Notes: generated from the sequence alone by a model not told the origin. 64,000 nucleotides of DNA from Mucilaginibacter sp. (GCA_030445275.1 JAUCSE010000047.1:1-64000), one strand, 5' to 3'. Positions 7,314 to 17,214 are shown, counted from the first letter of the stretch. Numbers and translations are program-made.

Positions 7314-8816
7314 TTAAACCCCTGCACCCGGTGACTTTCTTTTTAAAACACGATCAAATATATTGTTGATATCAGCTGATATTTTTAAAAAGTAAGCCAG
7401 GCCCGTGTATACTACACCTACAATAATGCTGCGGTACACCATATCAGCATATACATTTTTTAATACCGGCAGGTACAGGCCTGTCAATAAACAAATAATG
7501 CTCATGAGTAATATCCATACGTGTACTTTGGTAAAGGGCTGCAGTTTGAATTTTACCTTTACAAACAGCCAGTAGGCAAAATTAAGTAAAAATACCACCA
7601 GCACGTAGGTTATGGCTGCTCCCATCATCCCCATTACCGGAATGAGCAGCCAGTTAGATACGATGCAAATAACAACACCCAGCACTATAAACACGGTGGT
7701 GAGCCGGTAATATTTTGAAAAATTCATGATGTAGCCGTTTATACCACCCGTCATATCAACCAAAAAGCCTATTCCTACTACAATAAACACATTAAAAAAA
7801 CCGGCATACTCCGGCTTATGCAGCACCAGTATAATAAACGGTTTATTAACCACCATGCCTATAAACAGCAAACAGCCTATAAGCATTTGCACCACCGAGG
7901 TTTTATGGTATATCTTCCCGATCTTGTCCATATCATTAGCCGCCCATGACTGCGCTATAATTTGCAGCGAGGTACGGCTCAAAGCTTTTGCCGGTAAACT
8001 GATCACCATTGCTATGCTGAAAAATGTGGCATAAACTCCAACAAAACTTAATGATTGTTTGGTAAGCAGGCTAAGCATAATGTTATCCAGATTTTGAATA
8101 AGCACGTAGGAGCTGCCGCTCAATACCGTATAAAACCCGTAGTTCAAAAACTTCTTTTTATCGTTTAGCAACTGGGGCGATATTCGGGCCAGTTTAAAAT
8201 GCTTGCCTTTGGATATGTAAAGCAAAAGGGTGAGCACCATGCAAACATTGGCTATAATGTAGATGAGCAAAAAATCGTGATAGTTGATAGCCGCTACGGC
8301 TATGAGTATAATACCTGCCAGCGTAAACAATCGCAGCCCGATCTCGCGAAGAAAGGAGGATAACACATTTTTAAACACGGTAGATGCCATACTTTCCATG
8401 GTGGCGTAAACCATGGTTAAAAACGACAGCGGGATGATGTAATATGCATATTTCACCAGTAATGCTCCGCCCTTATTTTGGCTGTAATGGTTTAATATAG
8501 GCTCCCTGAACAGGTAAAACAACAGGGTAAACAGAGTAAAGCCAAGCAAGGTCCATAAAATGGTAAAAGTGGCAAAGCCGCCATGTGTTTTATCATCACT
8601 GCGGTAGTACGGAAAATATTTTAATATGATGTTGCTGATGCCTGCCGATGCTACCTGCGCGTAAAGCAGAGATATGGTAATCATGAGCTGAAAAAAGCCA
8701 ATCTGTTCCAGGCTTAAAAAACGCTGAAACAAAAATACGCCATTAACAAAGCCCAGGGCTACACCGCCATATAATATTAATGTATTTAAAAAACCCTGTT
8801 TTTGTAATAGGTTCAT
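7314..8816 (-). CDS. polysaccharide flippase (Wzx/MATE-like)
   Basis: A 500-aa integral membrane protein with about 12-14 hydrophobic segments along its length and a short basic C-terminus, typical of lipid-linked oligosaccharide flippases (RfbX/Wzx). The N-terminal helices (about 15-100) and the central LSGSSYVLIQNLDNIMLS region (about 230-250) match the family. It is the last gene of a minus-strand glycan operon, 13 bp after the GT4 gene. It probably moves an undecaprenyl-linked glycan across the inner membrane for exopolysaccharide or O-antigen assembly. A polymerase gene is not visible here. Confidence 0.88.
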   Translation of the reverse strand: MNLLQKQGFLNTLILYGGVALGFVNGVFLFQRFLSLEQIGFFQLMITISLLYAQVASAGISNIILKYFPYYRSDDKTHGGFATFTILWTLLGFTLFTLLFYLFREPILNHYSQNKGGALLVKYAYYIIPLSFLTMVYATMESMASTVFKNVLSSFLREIGLRLFTLAGIILIAVAAINYHDFLLIYIIANVCMVLTLLLYISKGKHFKLARISPQLLNDKKKFLNYGFYTVLSGSSYVLIQNLDNIMLSLLTKQSLSFVGVYATFFSIAMVISLPAKALSRTSLQIIAQSWAANDMDKIGKIYHKTSVVQMLIGCLLFIGMVVNKPFIILVLHKPEYAGFFNVFIVVGIGFLVDMTGGINGYIMNFSKYYRLTTVFIVLGVVICIVSNWLLIPVMGMMGAAITYVLVVFLLNFAYWLFVKVKFKLQPFTKVHVWILLMSIICLLTGLYLPVLKNVYADMVYRSIIVGVVYTGLAYFLKISADINNIFDRVLKRKSPGAGV

Positions 8817-8829
8817 TTAACCTTTTTAA

Positions 8830-9951
8830 TTAAACAATACTGTTTTGAATAACATGATCAAGCAGGGCTATCCTAAGCTTAATATCATAATTATTTACCA
8901 TATGCTCATGCCCGGCTTTTCCTAATTTTACGGCAAGCTCTGCCGATGATGCTAAGATCATGATTTTTTCGGCCATGCCTGTTATGTCATATTCATCAAC
9001 AAGCAAACCTGTTACGCCGTCAATCACCGCTTCCTTAATACCGGAGTGCTGTGTTGATACCACCGGCAAACCAGATGCTGATGCTTCTAAAACGGTAAGC
9101 GGAGTGCCCTCTTTATCGCCATCGGCCGCGGTTACGGAATGCTGCACAAAAGCACGCATGGTTTTCATAAGTTCCTTGATTTCCGCAGGCTTTAAAACGC
9201 CGGTTAAGGTAATATTATTTTCGAGGCCCAGCTTGCCTATGAGTTTTTGAGTATCATTAAACAATGGCCCGGCGCCTACCATCCACAACCTGGCATCGGG
9301 ATATTTATCCACCACTATTTTAAAGGCTTTAACTAATGAAACTGGTGATTTTTTTTCGACAAAGCGCCCTATAAAAAGAAAATTCTTTTGTGATGCCGAA
9401 ATATCTAACAACGGAAACTCTTTGGTATTTACACCACACGAAGCGTTATAAACCTTATCGGCAGGTGCCCCCATCTGTTTAAGGGCTTCGGCCATCTCGG
9501 CAGATACGGCAATAAAGGCGCTGCCGTATGCAAATGCTTTTTGATATAATTCACGATACGCGACAACTGTTTCGCGGTGAAAAACATCGGCGCCATGAAA
9601 ATGGATAATGAGCGGTACCTTGGCTAAACGGCAGGCTTCGGTAACTGATGCGCCTACCATGCCATACTCCGCAAATACCGCATCTGTTTTTTGAGCTTTA
9701 AAGTAATTAACTAATGCCCTGGTTCTTACACGGATATTTTTGCGTTTAAATATTCGTTTTTGGATCAGGTAGCTTAGCAACCCAAACTTTGAGCGGATAA
9801 GGGGTTTATCCTGATGATCATATACAGGAAAAGCGCCGCCATATAAAACTTTTTTGTTACCTGCCAGCCCATCAATATGCGCCTGTATAAACGTTTCGGA
9901 AAAGGCAGATCTGTTTGGCTTAATGATGCACAGGTTATATTCCCCACTCAT
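8830..9951 (-). CDS. GT4 family glycosyltransferase
   Basis: A 373-aa GT-B fold protein. The C-terminal half has the GT4 donor-binding signature: FIGRFVEKKSP (about 192-202), MVGAGPLF, and the EGTPLTVLEASASGLPVV segment with the paired glutamates (about 282-299). It transfers an activated sugar to a growing glycan at the cytoplasmic membrane; the sugar cannot be specified. It is tightly packed between a methyltransferase gene (2-bp gap) and the flippase gene (13-bp gap), so one transcript is very likely. Confidence 0.9.
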   Translation of the reverse strand: MSGEYNLCIIKPNRSAFSETFIQAHIDGLAGNKKVLYGGAFPVYDHQDKPLIRSKFGLLSYLIQKRIFKRKNIRVRTRALVNYFKAQKTDAVFAEYGMVGASVTEACRLAKVPLIIHFHGADVFHRETVVAYRELYQKAFAYGSAFIAVSAEMAEALKQMGAPADKVYNASCGVNTKEFPLLDISASQKNFLFIGRFVEKKSPVSLVKAFKIVVDKYPDARLWMVGAGPLFNDTQKLIGKLGLENNITLTGVLKPAEIKELMKTMRAFVQHSVTAADGDKEGTPLTVLEASASGLPVVSTQHSGIKEAVIDGVTGLLVDEYDITGMAEKIMILASSAELAVKLGKAGHEHMVNNYDIKLRIALLDHVIQNSIV

Positions 9952-9953
9952 GT

Positions 9954-10721
9954 TTATCCCAGTTTTCGACGAACGTAATACTTGCGAAAAAAGCTCCCGA
10001 GCTTAGCCCTGGCCTTACCGATGATACGCCTACTCCTCTGACCTGCGCTAACCGGCTTGGGGTGAAAGAAGGCGGCTTCAAAATCGTCATTTTTTTCCAG
10101 CACAATGTGCGCATAATCGCCCACGTTCCATACATCTTTCAGTTGGTATAGTATCACCTCGGTACCGGTATCGGCAGCCAGTTTGCCTATTACCCCGTAG
10201 GATATATGTTCGTCTACAGGTTGCATGGTTTCGGGCTTGTTCACCAACGACCATTTCAGGTTATGCGGGGTAGGTACAGTAAGAATGATCTTACCTTTGT
10301 TTTTTAATATCTTAGCCAGCGCGGCATGAACATCGGGCCGGTCATTTACGGCTATGTGCTCATAAACGTCCATAAAAATGATCAGGTCGAACTGCTCATT
10401 AAATGTTTCGGGGGTTAATATGGTTTCTCTGAAGCTAAGCTTATCATCAGCAAAAAGTTTTTGTGCTATTTGTATAGAAAGCGTACTGATATCAATTCCG
10501 GTGATGGTAGCATCGGGCCAGTATTTATGCATTCTTGAGCTGATATTACCCATACCACAGCCTACTTCTAAAATGCGTTTTGGATTTGATGGCGCAAAAC
10601 GTTTAATAGTTTTCCAGCCGTATTCAATACGGGGGTTAACCTTTATATAATCGTTCAGTTTATTTTTAACGTGCTCATCATAATAAGACACAACAGTTTC
10701 GCGATTCAGATTTTCGATCAT
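9954..10721 (-). CDS. class I SAM-dependent methyltransferase
   Basis: A 255-aa protein with SAM-binding motif I ILEVGCGMGNIS (residues 50-61), the acidic residue in TGIDIS (about 75-80) and IIFMDVYEHI (about 113-122). The C-terminus is basic. Neighbours suggest it methylates a sugar or a capping residue of the glycan made by this operon, or the lipid carrier. It lies 65 bp downstream of a second, unrelated methyltransferase gene. Confidence 0.85.
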   Translation of the reverse strand: MIENLNRETVVSYYDEHVKNKLNDYIKVNPRIEYGWKTIKRFAPSNPKRILEVGCGMGNISSRMHKYWPDATITGIDISTLSIQIAQKLFADDKLSFRETILTPETFNEQFDLIIFMDVYEHIAVNDRPDVHAALAKILKNKGKIILTVPTPHNLKWSLVNKPETMQPVDEHISYGVIGKLAADTGTEVILYQLKDVWNVGDYAHIVLEKNDDFEAAFFHPKPVSAGQRSRRIIGKARAKLGSFFRKYYVRRKLG

Positions 10722-10786
10722 TACAAATACAGAGAATAATATTTAAAGCTATGCTTGCCGCACAAAGTTAATAAATAATATCAAAG

Positions 10787-11464
10787 CTACTTTTGCGCAA
10801 CAATTACATATATGGCACCATCGCGGTTACGCTGCTCCTGTGAATTAATTTTATTAAACAAGGTTATCAGTGTTTGCATAACCAGGGCAAAAACAGGCTT
10901 CAGAAATCTTGGCAATTTAATGTAAATACCATCCTGAAACAGTTGTAAGCCACTGGCCGATAAGCCCATGATACCGCTGAACGATTGTATCTTAAACCCT
11001 TCGGCCTCAATTGTTTTTCTTAAACCTGCGCTTGTCCACCTCCAGTAGTCATTTGGTGTGGGGTGATAAAACCAGTAACCGTGGGTACTGATGAGTAAAG
11101 AACCGCCAGGTTTTAGAATACGGAATGCCTCCTGCAAATATCCCGAGGGGGTATCCACGTGTTCTAAAACCTGGTTTGACAATACAATATCGGCATAACT
11201 TTCCGGTAGGGTAGTTTTGCTGTCAAAGTCAATATGGTGTTCGGCTTTGGGGTTCATTTCCAGATCAACCCCTAAATATTTACCTACCATGGGTTCAATA
11301 ACTTCACGGTAAGGCATATCGCCGCAACCAAAATCAACCAGTATAAGGTTCTTACTTGTGCTGGTGAGCTCTTTAGTTTGTGCTATAGTTTTATCTCTTA
11401 ACTGCGATAGTGATACGTAACGGGGGTTGAATATAGAAGGGTATAACCTGTCATTTCCTTTCAT
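10787..11464 (-). CDS. SAM-dependent methyltransferase (Methyltransf_11 type)
   Basis: A 225-aa protein with motif I LVDFGCGDMPY (residues 42-52), YLGVDLE (63-69), DIVLSNQVLEHV and the FRILKPGGSLLISTHG strand. It is the first gene of the glycan operon, so its promoter should lie between 11465 and 11555. Related proteins occur in exopolysaccharide and lipopolysaccharide clusters. The substrate is unknown. Confidence 0.85.
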   Translation of the reverse strand: MKGNDRLYPSIFNPRYVSLSQLRDKTIAQTKELTSTSKNLILVDFGCGDMPYREVIEPMVGKYLGVDLEMNPKAEHHIDFDSKTTLPESYADIVLSNQVLEHVDTPSGYLQEAFRILKPGGSLLISTHGYWFYHPTPNDYWRWTSAGLRKTIEAEGFKIQSFSGIMGLSASGLQLFQDGIYIKLPRFLKPVFALVMQTLITLFNKINSQEQRNRDGAIYVIVAQK

Positions 11465-11555
11465 GCGGATAAATCTAGGTTTTTTTCTATAAACACGGGT
11501 ACTTATGTTAACCCAAAACCATTAAAATAAACTATTTTCAGTAAGAGTTACTTGC

Positions 11556-12812
11556 TTAGTATGTTAAATTATATAGTTTTTTAATTTCGATTGCATTAAG
11601 CGCCCTGCCATATACACGTACATCATCAAGCGCTCCTTTCAGGAAATATCCTGTTGAAGGCACCTGAGGATTATCCTTACCCATATACAGATCGGCAGTT
11701 ACAAACGCATTTGGCCCACTAACCCCATTAACCGTGTTAACAAAAGCTCCATTAACATAAAAACTGATCTGCTGCACATCGGCTTTATAAACGGTAGTGA
11801 TCATATACCATTTATTTAACTCAATTGCTTTTGTACTTAAAGCGCTATAATCGCCTTTACCAAACGAAACCACTCCAAGACCACCCTGGCCTGAGTTTTG
11901 GAAATCATAACCGGTAATAGAGCTGCTCCAGCCATTATCTGAGCCCGGGCCCCTTTTACAGATAATCTGAGTTCCGAATGATTGATCATAACTATCTAAT
12001 TTAACCCAGTTACTTATGGTAAAATCGGTATTAGCTAATCGTAATTCGGCTTTGTCTTTCACCAGGATAAAACTGTTTGTTCCGTTAAAGTAGTAAGCCG
12101 AGTTTGGTTTTCCGAAACGGTCGGCAATGCTGCTTATACTATTGGCCAATCCGGTATTGCCGTGCCCTGAAAGATCATTGGTATTGTTATTAAAAGGATA
12201 AAAAGCCAGCAAACCAATTTTTAATTTATCGGTAACCTGGACAATACCACTTAACGAAAATGATTTAGCCTTATTTGTTAAGGAAACGGTAGACACACCT
12301 TCTGCTTTTGCGGTTACTGTACCGGTACTTGAAACTGATATTACGGTGGTATCTGACGATTTCCAAACCAGTAAATTAGGATCGTAATTTGGCGGCGTAG
12401 TTGTATAATGAAGTTGTACAACATCACCAGCTTCCATTGACAGTGTGTCTGTAAACAAAATACCAGTAAGCGGCTCAGTTGCCGATGTAACCGTTACCTG
12501 GCAAGTTGCTGATACAGTTTTAAACTGATTTGTTGCAGTTATAACGGCTTTACCAATTTTTTTCGCGGTTATCTGTCCATCATTTTTAACTGTTAAAATG
12601 GTGGTATCAGATGAGCTTAACCGTAATAATGCTTTGTTGTAGTCGGCGGGGGTGGTAGTAATATTTAACTGAACAATTTGCCCCACCTGCATTGTCAGCG
12701 TATCTTTCCCTAAGGAGATAGCTTTTAGTGTATCAACCGGCGGAAGATTATTTTTTTTACAGGCGGCAAAAAGAGCTATTACCGCGCATAACAGGAGTAA
12801 GTTTTTTTTCAT
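11556..12812 (-). CDS. lipoprotein with two Big2 domains and a LamG domain
   Basis: The start is taken at 12812 (MKKNLLLLCAVIALFAACKK) because this gives a lipoprotein signal peptide with lipobox LFAAC; the frame extends upstream to 12851. The mature protein of about 400 aa has two bacterial Ig-like (Big2) domains, recognisable by repeated 'LKAISLGKDTLTMQVGQ' / 'SSDTTILTV' style strands, then a LamG/concanavalin-like domain (about 200-415: DLSGHGNTG, DFTISNWVKL, WYMITTVYKA, DDVRVYGRAL). It is probably anchored in the outer membrane and binds carbohydrate or acts in adhesion. It lies downstream of bipA behind a strong terminator, so it is expressed separately. Confidence 0.85.
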   Translation of the reverse strand: MKKNLLLLCAVIALFAACKKNNLPPVDTLKAISLGKDTLTMQVGQIVQLNITTTPADYNKALLRLSSSDTTILTVKNDGQITAKKIGKAVITATNQFKTVSATCQVTVTSATEPLTGILFTDTLSMEAGDVVQLHYTTTPPNYDPNLLVWKSSDTTVISVSSTGTVTAKAEGVSTVSLTNKAKSFSLSGIVQVTDKLKIGLLAFYPFNNNTNDLSGHGNTGLANSISSIADRFGKPNSAYYFNGTNSFILVKDKAELRLANTDFTISNWVKLDSYDQSFGTQIICKRGPGSDNGWSSSITGYDFQNSGQGGLGVVSFGKGDYSALSTKAIELNKWYMITTVYKADVQQISFYVNGAFVNTVNGVSGPNAFVTADLYMGKDNPQVPSTGYFLKGALDDVRVYGRALNAIEIKKLYNLTY

Positions 12813-12875
12813 GTAATAAGGTTTTAGTATACTAAGATAATTAATTACCAATAGCTTGTATTAATTAATATAAAA

Positions 12876-12906
12876 AAAGGCCTCCGGAAAATTTCCGGAG
12901 GCCTTT
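12876..12906. terminator. bidirectional intrinsic terminator after bipA
   Basis: AAAGGCCTCCGG (12876-12887) pairs with CCGGAGGCCTTT (12895-12906) over a 7-base AAAATTT loop, with A and T runs outside. Read on the minus strand it ends the bipA transcript, 26 bp past the stop codon. Confidence 0.85.
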
Positions 12907-12931
12907 ATATTTTAACTTACCTGATCAATTG

Positions 12932-14743
12932 TTATTGATTTGTAAATCTCTTAGCGTTAATCCTTCTTTCGTTTTCGTTCAGGAATATTTTACGTAAACG
13001 GATGCTTTGAGGAGTTACCTCAATGTATTCGTCGGCTTGTATGTATTCCATTGATTCTTCTAACGAGAATTTAATAGCAGGCGCTATACGTACGTTGGTA
13101 TCGCTACCAGATGCACGCATGTTGGTTAACTGCTTGCCTTTGGTAAGGTTAATAACCAAATCGTTATCGCGGATGTGCTCGCCTAAAACCTGTCCCTCGT
13201 AAACATCAACTCCCGGATCAATGTGGAAACGACCACGATCCTGTAATTTATCAATAGCGAAAGCAGTGGTTTTACCAGTATCCATTGATACCAATACACC
13301 ATTTAAACGGCCCGGGATGGTACCTTTCCATGGTTCGTATGCTTTAAAGCGGTGAGCCATAATAGCCTCGCCACCAGTAGCGGTTAATACGTTGTTACGT
13401 AAACCGATAATACCACGTGCAGGAATATCAAATTCTAAGTGTTGTAAGTCGCCTTTTGGCTCCATTACCAACAGGTCGCCTTTACGCTGTGTTACCAGCT
13501 CAATAACTTTACCTGCAACATCACCCGGTACATCAACAATTAATGTTTCAACCGGCTCACATTTAACACCGTCAATTTCTTTAACAATTACCTGTGGCTG
13601 ACCAACCTGTAACTCATAACCTTCGCGGCGCATGGTTTCGATCAATACAGATAAATGGAGAATACCACGACCATACACCAGGTATGAATCAGGCGATTCG
13701 GTTTCAACAACCTTAAGCGCCAGGTTTTTTTCCATTTCTTTATATAAACGGTCACGCAGGTGACGAGAAGTAACGAATTTACCTTCTTTACCAAAGAAAG
13801 GTGAAGTATTGATGGTGAACAACATGTTCATGGTAGGCTCATCAATGTGAATAACTGCCAGTTGTTCTGGTTTATCAAAATCAGCAATAGTATCGCCAAT
13901 ATCAAAACCTTCAATACCAACTACGGCACAGATATCGCCAGAGCTTACTTCTGTAGCACGCACTTTACCCAAACCTTCAAAAGTATACAATTCCTTTATT
14001 CTTGATTTTTGGATAGTACCATCGCGTTTTACTAAAGATACCGGTTGGTTTTCTTTAATAGTACCACGAGCCACACGACCAATAGCAATACGACCAACAA
14101 ATGAAGAATAATCTAACGATGTGATCTGCATTTGTAAAGTACCTTCGGCTATAGGCGCTGGTGGAATATTTGCTAATATAGCATCCATTAACGGGAAAAT
14201 ATCCTCAGTAGGTTGTTTCCAGTCGGTGCTCATCCAGCCTTGTTTTGATGAACCGTAGATAACCGGAAAATCCAGCTGATCTTCAGTTGCCTCAAGGTTG
14301 AAGAACAATTCAAAAATTTGTTCGTAAACTTCTTCGGGGCGACAGTTTTCTTTATCAACTTTATTTACAACCACAATTGGTTTTAAGCCTAAAGCCAAAG
14401 CCTTTTGGGTTACAAAGCGGGTTTGAGGCATAGCGCCTTCAAACGCATCACAAAGTAATAATACACCATCGGCCATTTTCAATACGCGCTCAACCTCGCC
14501 GCCAAAGTCGGCGTGACCAGGAGTATCGATAATATTGATCTTAACGTCTTTATACATTACCGAAACGTTTTTGGATACGATGGTGATACCTCGTTCCCGT
14601 TCCAGGTCATTATTATCCAATATCAATTCACCAGTTTCTTGGCCTTCGCGAAAAATGGCGCAACTGTGTAAAATTTTGTCAACCAATGTGGTTTTACCGT
14701 GGTCAACGTGTGCGATGATCGCAATGTTTCTTATTTTTTGCAT
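12932..14743 (-). CDS. typA: ribosome-associated GTPase BipA/TypA
   Basis: A 603-aa translation-factor GTPase from the ATG at 14743 (MQKIRNIAIIAHVDHGKTTL). The extra nine residues of the longest frame are not conserved. It shows G1 AHVDHGKT (11-18), the ERERGITI switch region, G3 DTPGHADFGG and G4 NKVD, followed by EF-G-like domains and the BipA-specific C-terminus that takes the place of EF-G domain IV. It binds the 70S ribosome and acts in ribosome assembly and stress or cold adaptation. Length and motifs are normal. The -7 box is at 14768-14775. Confidence 0.97.
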   Translation of the reverse strand: MQKIRNIAIIAHVDHGKTTLVDKILHSCAIFREGQETGELILDNNDLERERGITIVSKNVSVMYKDVKINIIDTPGHADFGGEVERVLKMADGVLLLCDAFEGAMPQTRFVTQKALALGLKPIVVVNKVDKENCRPEEVYEQIFELFFNLEATEDQLDFPVIYGSSKQGWMSTDWKQPTEDIFPLMDAILANIPPAPIAEGTLQMQITSLDYSSFVGRIAIGRVARGTIKENQPVSLVKRDGTIQKSRIKELYTFEGLGKVRATEVSSGDICAVVGIEGFDIGDTIADFDKPEQLAVIHIDEPTMNMLFTINTSPFFGKEGKFVTSRHLRDRLYKEMEKNLALKVVETESPDSYLVYGRGILHLSVLIETMRREGYELQVGQPQVIVKEIDGVKCEPVETLIVDVPGDVAGKVIELVTQRKGDLLVMEPKGDLQHLEFDIPARGIIGLRNNVLTATGGEAIMAHRFKAYEPWKGTIPGRLNGVLVSMDTGKTTAFAIDKLQDRGRFHIDPGVDVYEGQVLGEHIRDNDLVINLTKGKQLTNMRASGSDTNVRIAPAIKFSLEESMEYIQADEYIEVTPQSIRLRKIFLNENERRINAKRFTNQ

Positions 14744-14767
14744 GAAATATGCCCTATAAATTTGGCG

Positions 14768-14775
14768 CAAAGGTA
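14768..14775 (-). promoter_or_regulatory. -7 box of bipA
   Basis: Read on the minus strand this is TACCTTTG, an exact TAnnTTTG match, 24 bases upstream of the bipA ATG at 14743. No clear TTG -33 element is seen at the usual distance. Confidence 0.5.
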
Positions 14776-14921
14776 CAGTTAATATATGAGATTTTAAAGC
14801 TTTATCAACTAAAGGAGAAAGATTTATACAATTTGATTACCAAATAATACTAGAAGAGTTATCACTTAAAGTACTGATTAACCAAAATTTACATAACTTT
14901 AATGAAACTTTTCATGTGATT

Positions 14922-15671
14922 ATGCCCAATTATACACAGCTGCTTTATGATATAGAAGTGCATTCCGTTACCGGGATACGCCGTTATTTTGACGAAGGCG
15001 GCAACCCCAATGAAATGTATGATGGTAAGCCCATTTTTTGGGCGATGGTGGAGATGTATTCCCGCGGTCCCAGGTTTAAGGATTGCGTACAGGTTTTTAT
15101 TGATGCCGGGTTGGATTTTGAAGATCAGGCATTGTTAGCTGTTTTAGCCGATGATGCTGAAAAACTAAAAACTGCCCTGACTAATGATCCAGAAGCCGTT
15201 TTAACCAAAACATACTCGCTATTTAACAATACCTATACGCCTTTAACCGGCGGTACGCTGCTGCATTTCTGTGCAGAATATGATAGCGTGGCCTGCGCCA
15301 AACTACTGCTGCAACATGGCGCCAATATAAACGCGAAGGCCGCGTTTGATGAACATGGCCTCGGTGGGCATACGCCTATTTTTCATACGGTTAATCAAAA
15401 CGGTAATCACTCGGCCAGAATGCTGCAGCTTCTACTAGAAAACAAAGCCGATCTGACCCACACCGTTAAAGGACTGATATGGGGCAAAGGATATGAATGG
15501 GAAACCTTTATCCCGGCAGTAAACCCCATAAGCTACGCCATGATGGGTCTGCTGCCGCAAATGCACCGCCAGCAGGAAACCATAGCCGGGGTGGTGTCCC
15601 TGCTGATAAAACATGCTTATGGTATTGATTATACGTTGCCTAATGTTCCGAATGTGTACTTGGGGCATTGA
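14922..15671 (+). CDS. ankyrin-repeat protein
   Basis: About 249 aa from the ATG at 14922 (MPNYTQLLYDIEVH); a GTG two codons upstream is the other possible start. Ankyrin-type units are visible as GTLLHFCAEYDSVACAKLLLQHGANINAKA-like helices (about 108-140), GGHTPIFHTVNQ and a following LLLENKADL unit, with diverged repeats at the N-terminus. No signal peptide is present, so a cytoplasmic protein-protein interaction role is likely. It is a single gene, divergent from bipA. Confidence 0.82.
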   Translation: MPNYTQLLYDIEVHSVTGIRRYFDEGGNPNEMYDGKPIFWAMVEMYSRGPRFKDCVQVFIDAGLDFEDQALLAVLADDAEKLKTALTNDPEAVLTKTYSLFNNTYTPLTGGTLLHFCAEYDSVACAKLLLQHGANINAKAAFDEHGLGGHTPIFHTVNQNGNHSARMLQLLLENKADLTHTVKGLIWGKGYEWETFIPAVNPISYAMMGLLPQMHRQQETIAGVVSLLIKHAYGIDYTLPNVPNVYLGH

Positions 15672-15700
15672 ACCTTATTTTTTTGACATACCATAACCAA

Positions 15701-15841
15701 TGTCATTTCGAACCCTTCAGCAGGGGTTGAAGCAAGGAAAGGGTAAGAAATCTTATACGCCTTGTATCGTGGTAAATGCGTGGCGTACAAGATTTCTCTT
15801 CGCCCTATCCCACAATCCCACCGCTGCTCATCGAAATGACA
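15701..15841. repeat. class I palindromic repeat, near complete
   Basis: Begins TGTCATTTCGAACCC and ends TCGAAATGACA. The inner arms are GAAATCTTATACGCC and GGCGTACAAGATTTCTC. It fills the gap between the ankyrin gene and the amidotransferase gene, which are in the same orientation. Confidence 0.7.
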
Positions 15842-15938
15842 TGGTTAATTAGAATACTATCTCTTAAAAGCTCAACAAAACAGTAGCTTTGTATACGTAT
15901 TCTATCACCTTGCAAACTTTAAAAGCACCACAGCAACA

Positions 15939-16778
15939 ATGACAACAAATAAACCGGAAATCAAGGTAGCCATACTCGACTTATATGATGGGATTGCAAA
16001 TGAGGGAATAAGTGGTTTCCAGGATATTTTAAACCGATATAAGGCACAGCATAACTTAAACTTAAGCTATCGAATATTCGATGTGCGCCGTCGCTGCGAA
16101 ATGCCGGGGACTGATTTCGATATTTATATTTCAAGTGGTGGCCCCGGCGATCCGCTGATATCAGAGGGTACCGAGTGGGAAAAGAAATATTTCAGACTCA
16201 TTGATAAACTGGAAGACTATAATCTATCCAATCATGCCGATAAAAAACATACCCTGTTTGTATGCCACTCTTTTCAGCTCATGTGCCGCCATTACAAACT
16301 GGGCGATATCAATATGCGCCGTTCACCATCGTTTGGTGTATTACCGGTGAATCAAACTGCAGCTGGTGCCACCGAACCCATTTTTGAAGGCCTTGCCGAT
16401 CCATTCTATGCGGTTGATTCGCGCAGCTGGCAGGTGATCAACCCCAACGAAAACCGGTTTAAAGAACTGGGCATGCAGCTGGTGGCTATTGAAAAAGAAC
16501 GCCCCCATGTGGAGTTTCCGCGCGCCATGATGGCTATCCGTTATAACGACTATTTTTTTGCCACCCAGTTTCATCCCGAAGCCGGCGCCAATGGCATGAA
16601 AACGCTTTTATTAAAGGACGAAAAAAAGAACGAAGTAATAAACGAGCACGGTGAAGTAAAATACCGCGAAATGCTGCAACGCCTTGATGATCCGGATAAA
16701 ATAATCCATACCCAACATACCCTGATCCCCAATTTTCTTGATCAGGCCGTGATGAGTTTGCAAGGAGTGGTGGGTTAG
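15939..16778 (+). CDS. class I glutamine-amidotransferase-like protein
   Basis: A 279-aa protein resembling the GMP synthase amidotransferase domain: SSGGPGDP (65-72), a nucleophile-elbow-like VCHSFQ with C109, and FHPEA with H212 and E214, giving a plausible Cys-His-Glu triad. The elbow differs from the standard GxCxGxQ, so activity towards glutamine is not certain. The C-terminal 60 residues extend beyond the core. No synthase partner is adjacent. It may be a free-standing amidotransferase or a gamma-glutamyl hydrolase-like enzyme. Confidence 0.8.
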   Translation: MTTNKPEIKVAILDLYDGIANEGISGFQDILNRYKAQHNLNLSYRIFDVRRRCEMPGTDFDIYISSGGPGDPLISEGTEWEKKYFRLIDKLEDYNLSNHADKKHTLFVCHSFQLMCRHYKLGDINMRRSPSFGVLPVNQTAAGATEPIFEGLADPFYAVDSRSWQVINPNENRFKELGMQLVAIEKERPHVEFPRAMMAIRYNDYFFATQFHPEAGANGMKTLLLKDEKKNEVINEHGEVKYREMLQRLDDPDKIIHTQHTLIPNFLDQAVMSLQGVVG

Positions 16779-16836
16779 ACAAAGGACTTTACTTTATGCT
16801 TAAAAAGGCGATGCAATCGCCAGCCCATATAAAGCA

Positions 16837-17014
16837 CTCGTTATAAACCACAGGTGTTGGGAAGATTAAATTTCTAAAAAATTGTCATTTCGATAGAGCA
16901 GGGGCGGCAGAGGCAGGGGGCGAAAGAGAAATCTTATACGTAATGCAAAGCTTTAATTGCCAATCGCATAAGATTTCTCCTTTTTGTCTTCCCAACACCT
17001 GTGGTTATAAACGA
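16837..17014. repeat. nested repeat: outer ACAGGTGTTGGGAAGA arms, class I element inside
   Basis: The left outer arm (about 16837-16865: CTCGTTATAAACC then ACAGGTGTTGGGAAGA) faces the right arm TCTTCCCAACACCTGT then GGTTATAAACGAG (about 16986-17014). Inside, 16883-16984 is a class I repeat starting TGTCATTTCGA with AAATCTTATACG / GCATAAGATTTCTCC. One repeat thus appears to be inserted in another. It lies in a 731-bp gene-free region (16779-17509). Confidence 0.65.
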
Positions 17015-17064
17015 GCGCAAGATTGAATAGACTTTAACTGCGCAAGATCAAAATACAAAACCCG

Positions 17065-17214
17065 CGGCATTGCGAGGCACGAAGACAACCGACCGGAGGG
17101 AGCTCATTAATACCAATAAAAACAAACACGACATTAATAATCTCTACTTAGGCAGGTTAAGTATGCAAGTTTGCCTTGTACAGCATAGAGATTGCTTCGT
17201 GCCTCGCAATGACG
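17065..17214. repeat. class II palindromic repeat, long-loop copy
   Basis: The left arm GCATTGCGAGGCACGAAG is followed by about 110 bases of loop and the right arm TTGCTTCGTGCCTCGCAATG followed by ACG. The 84-aa ORF across it (17070-17324) is repeat sequence, not a gene. Confidence 0.65.
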
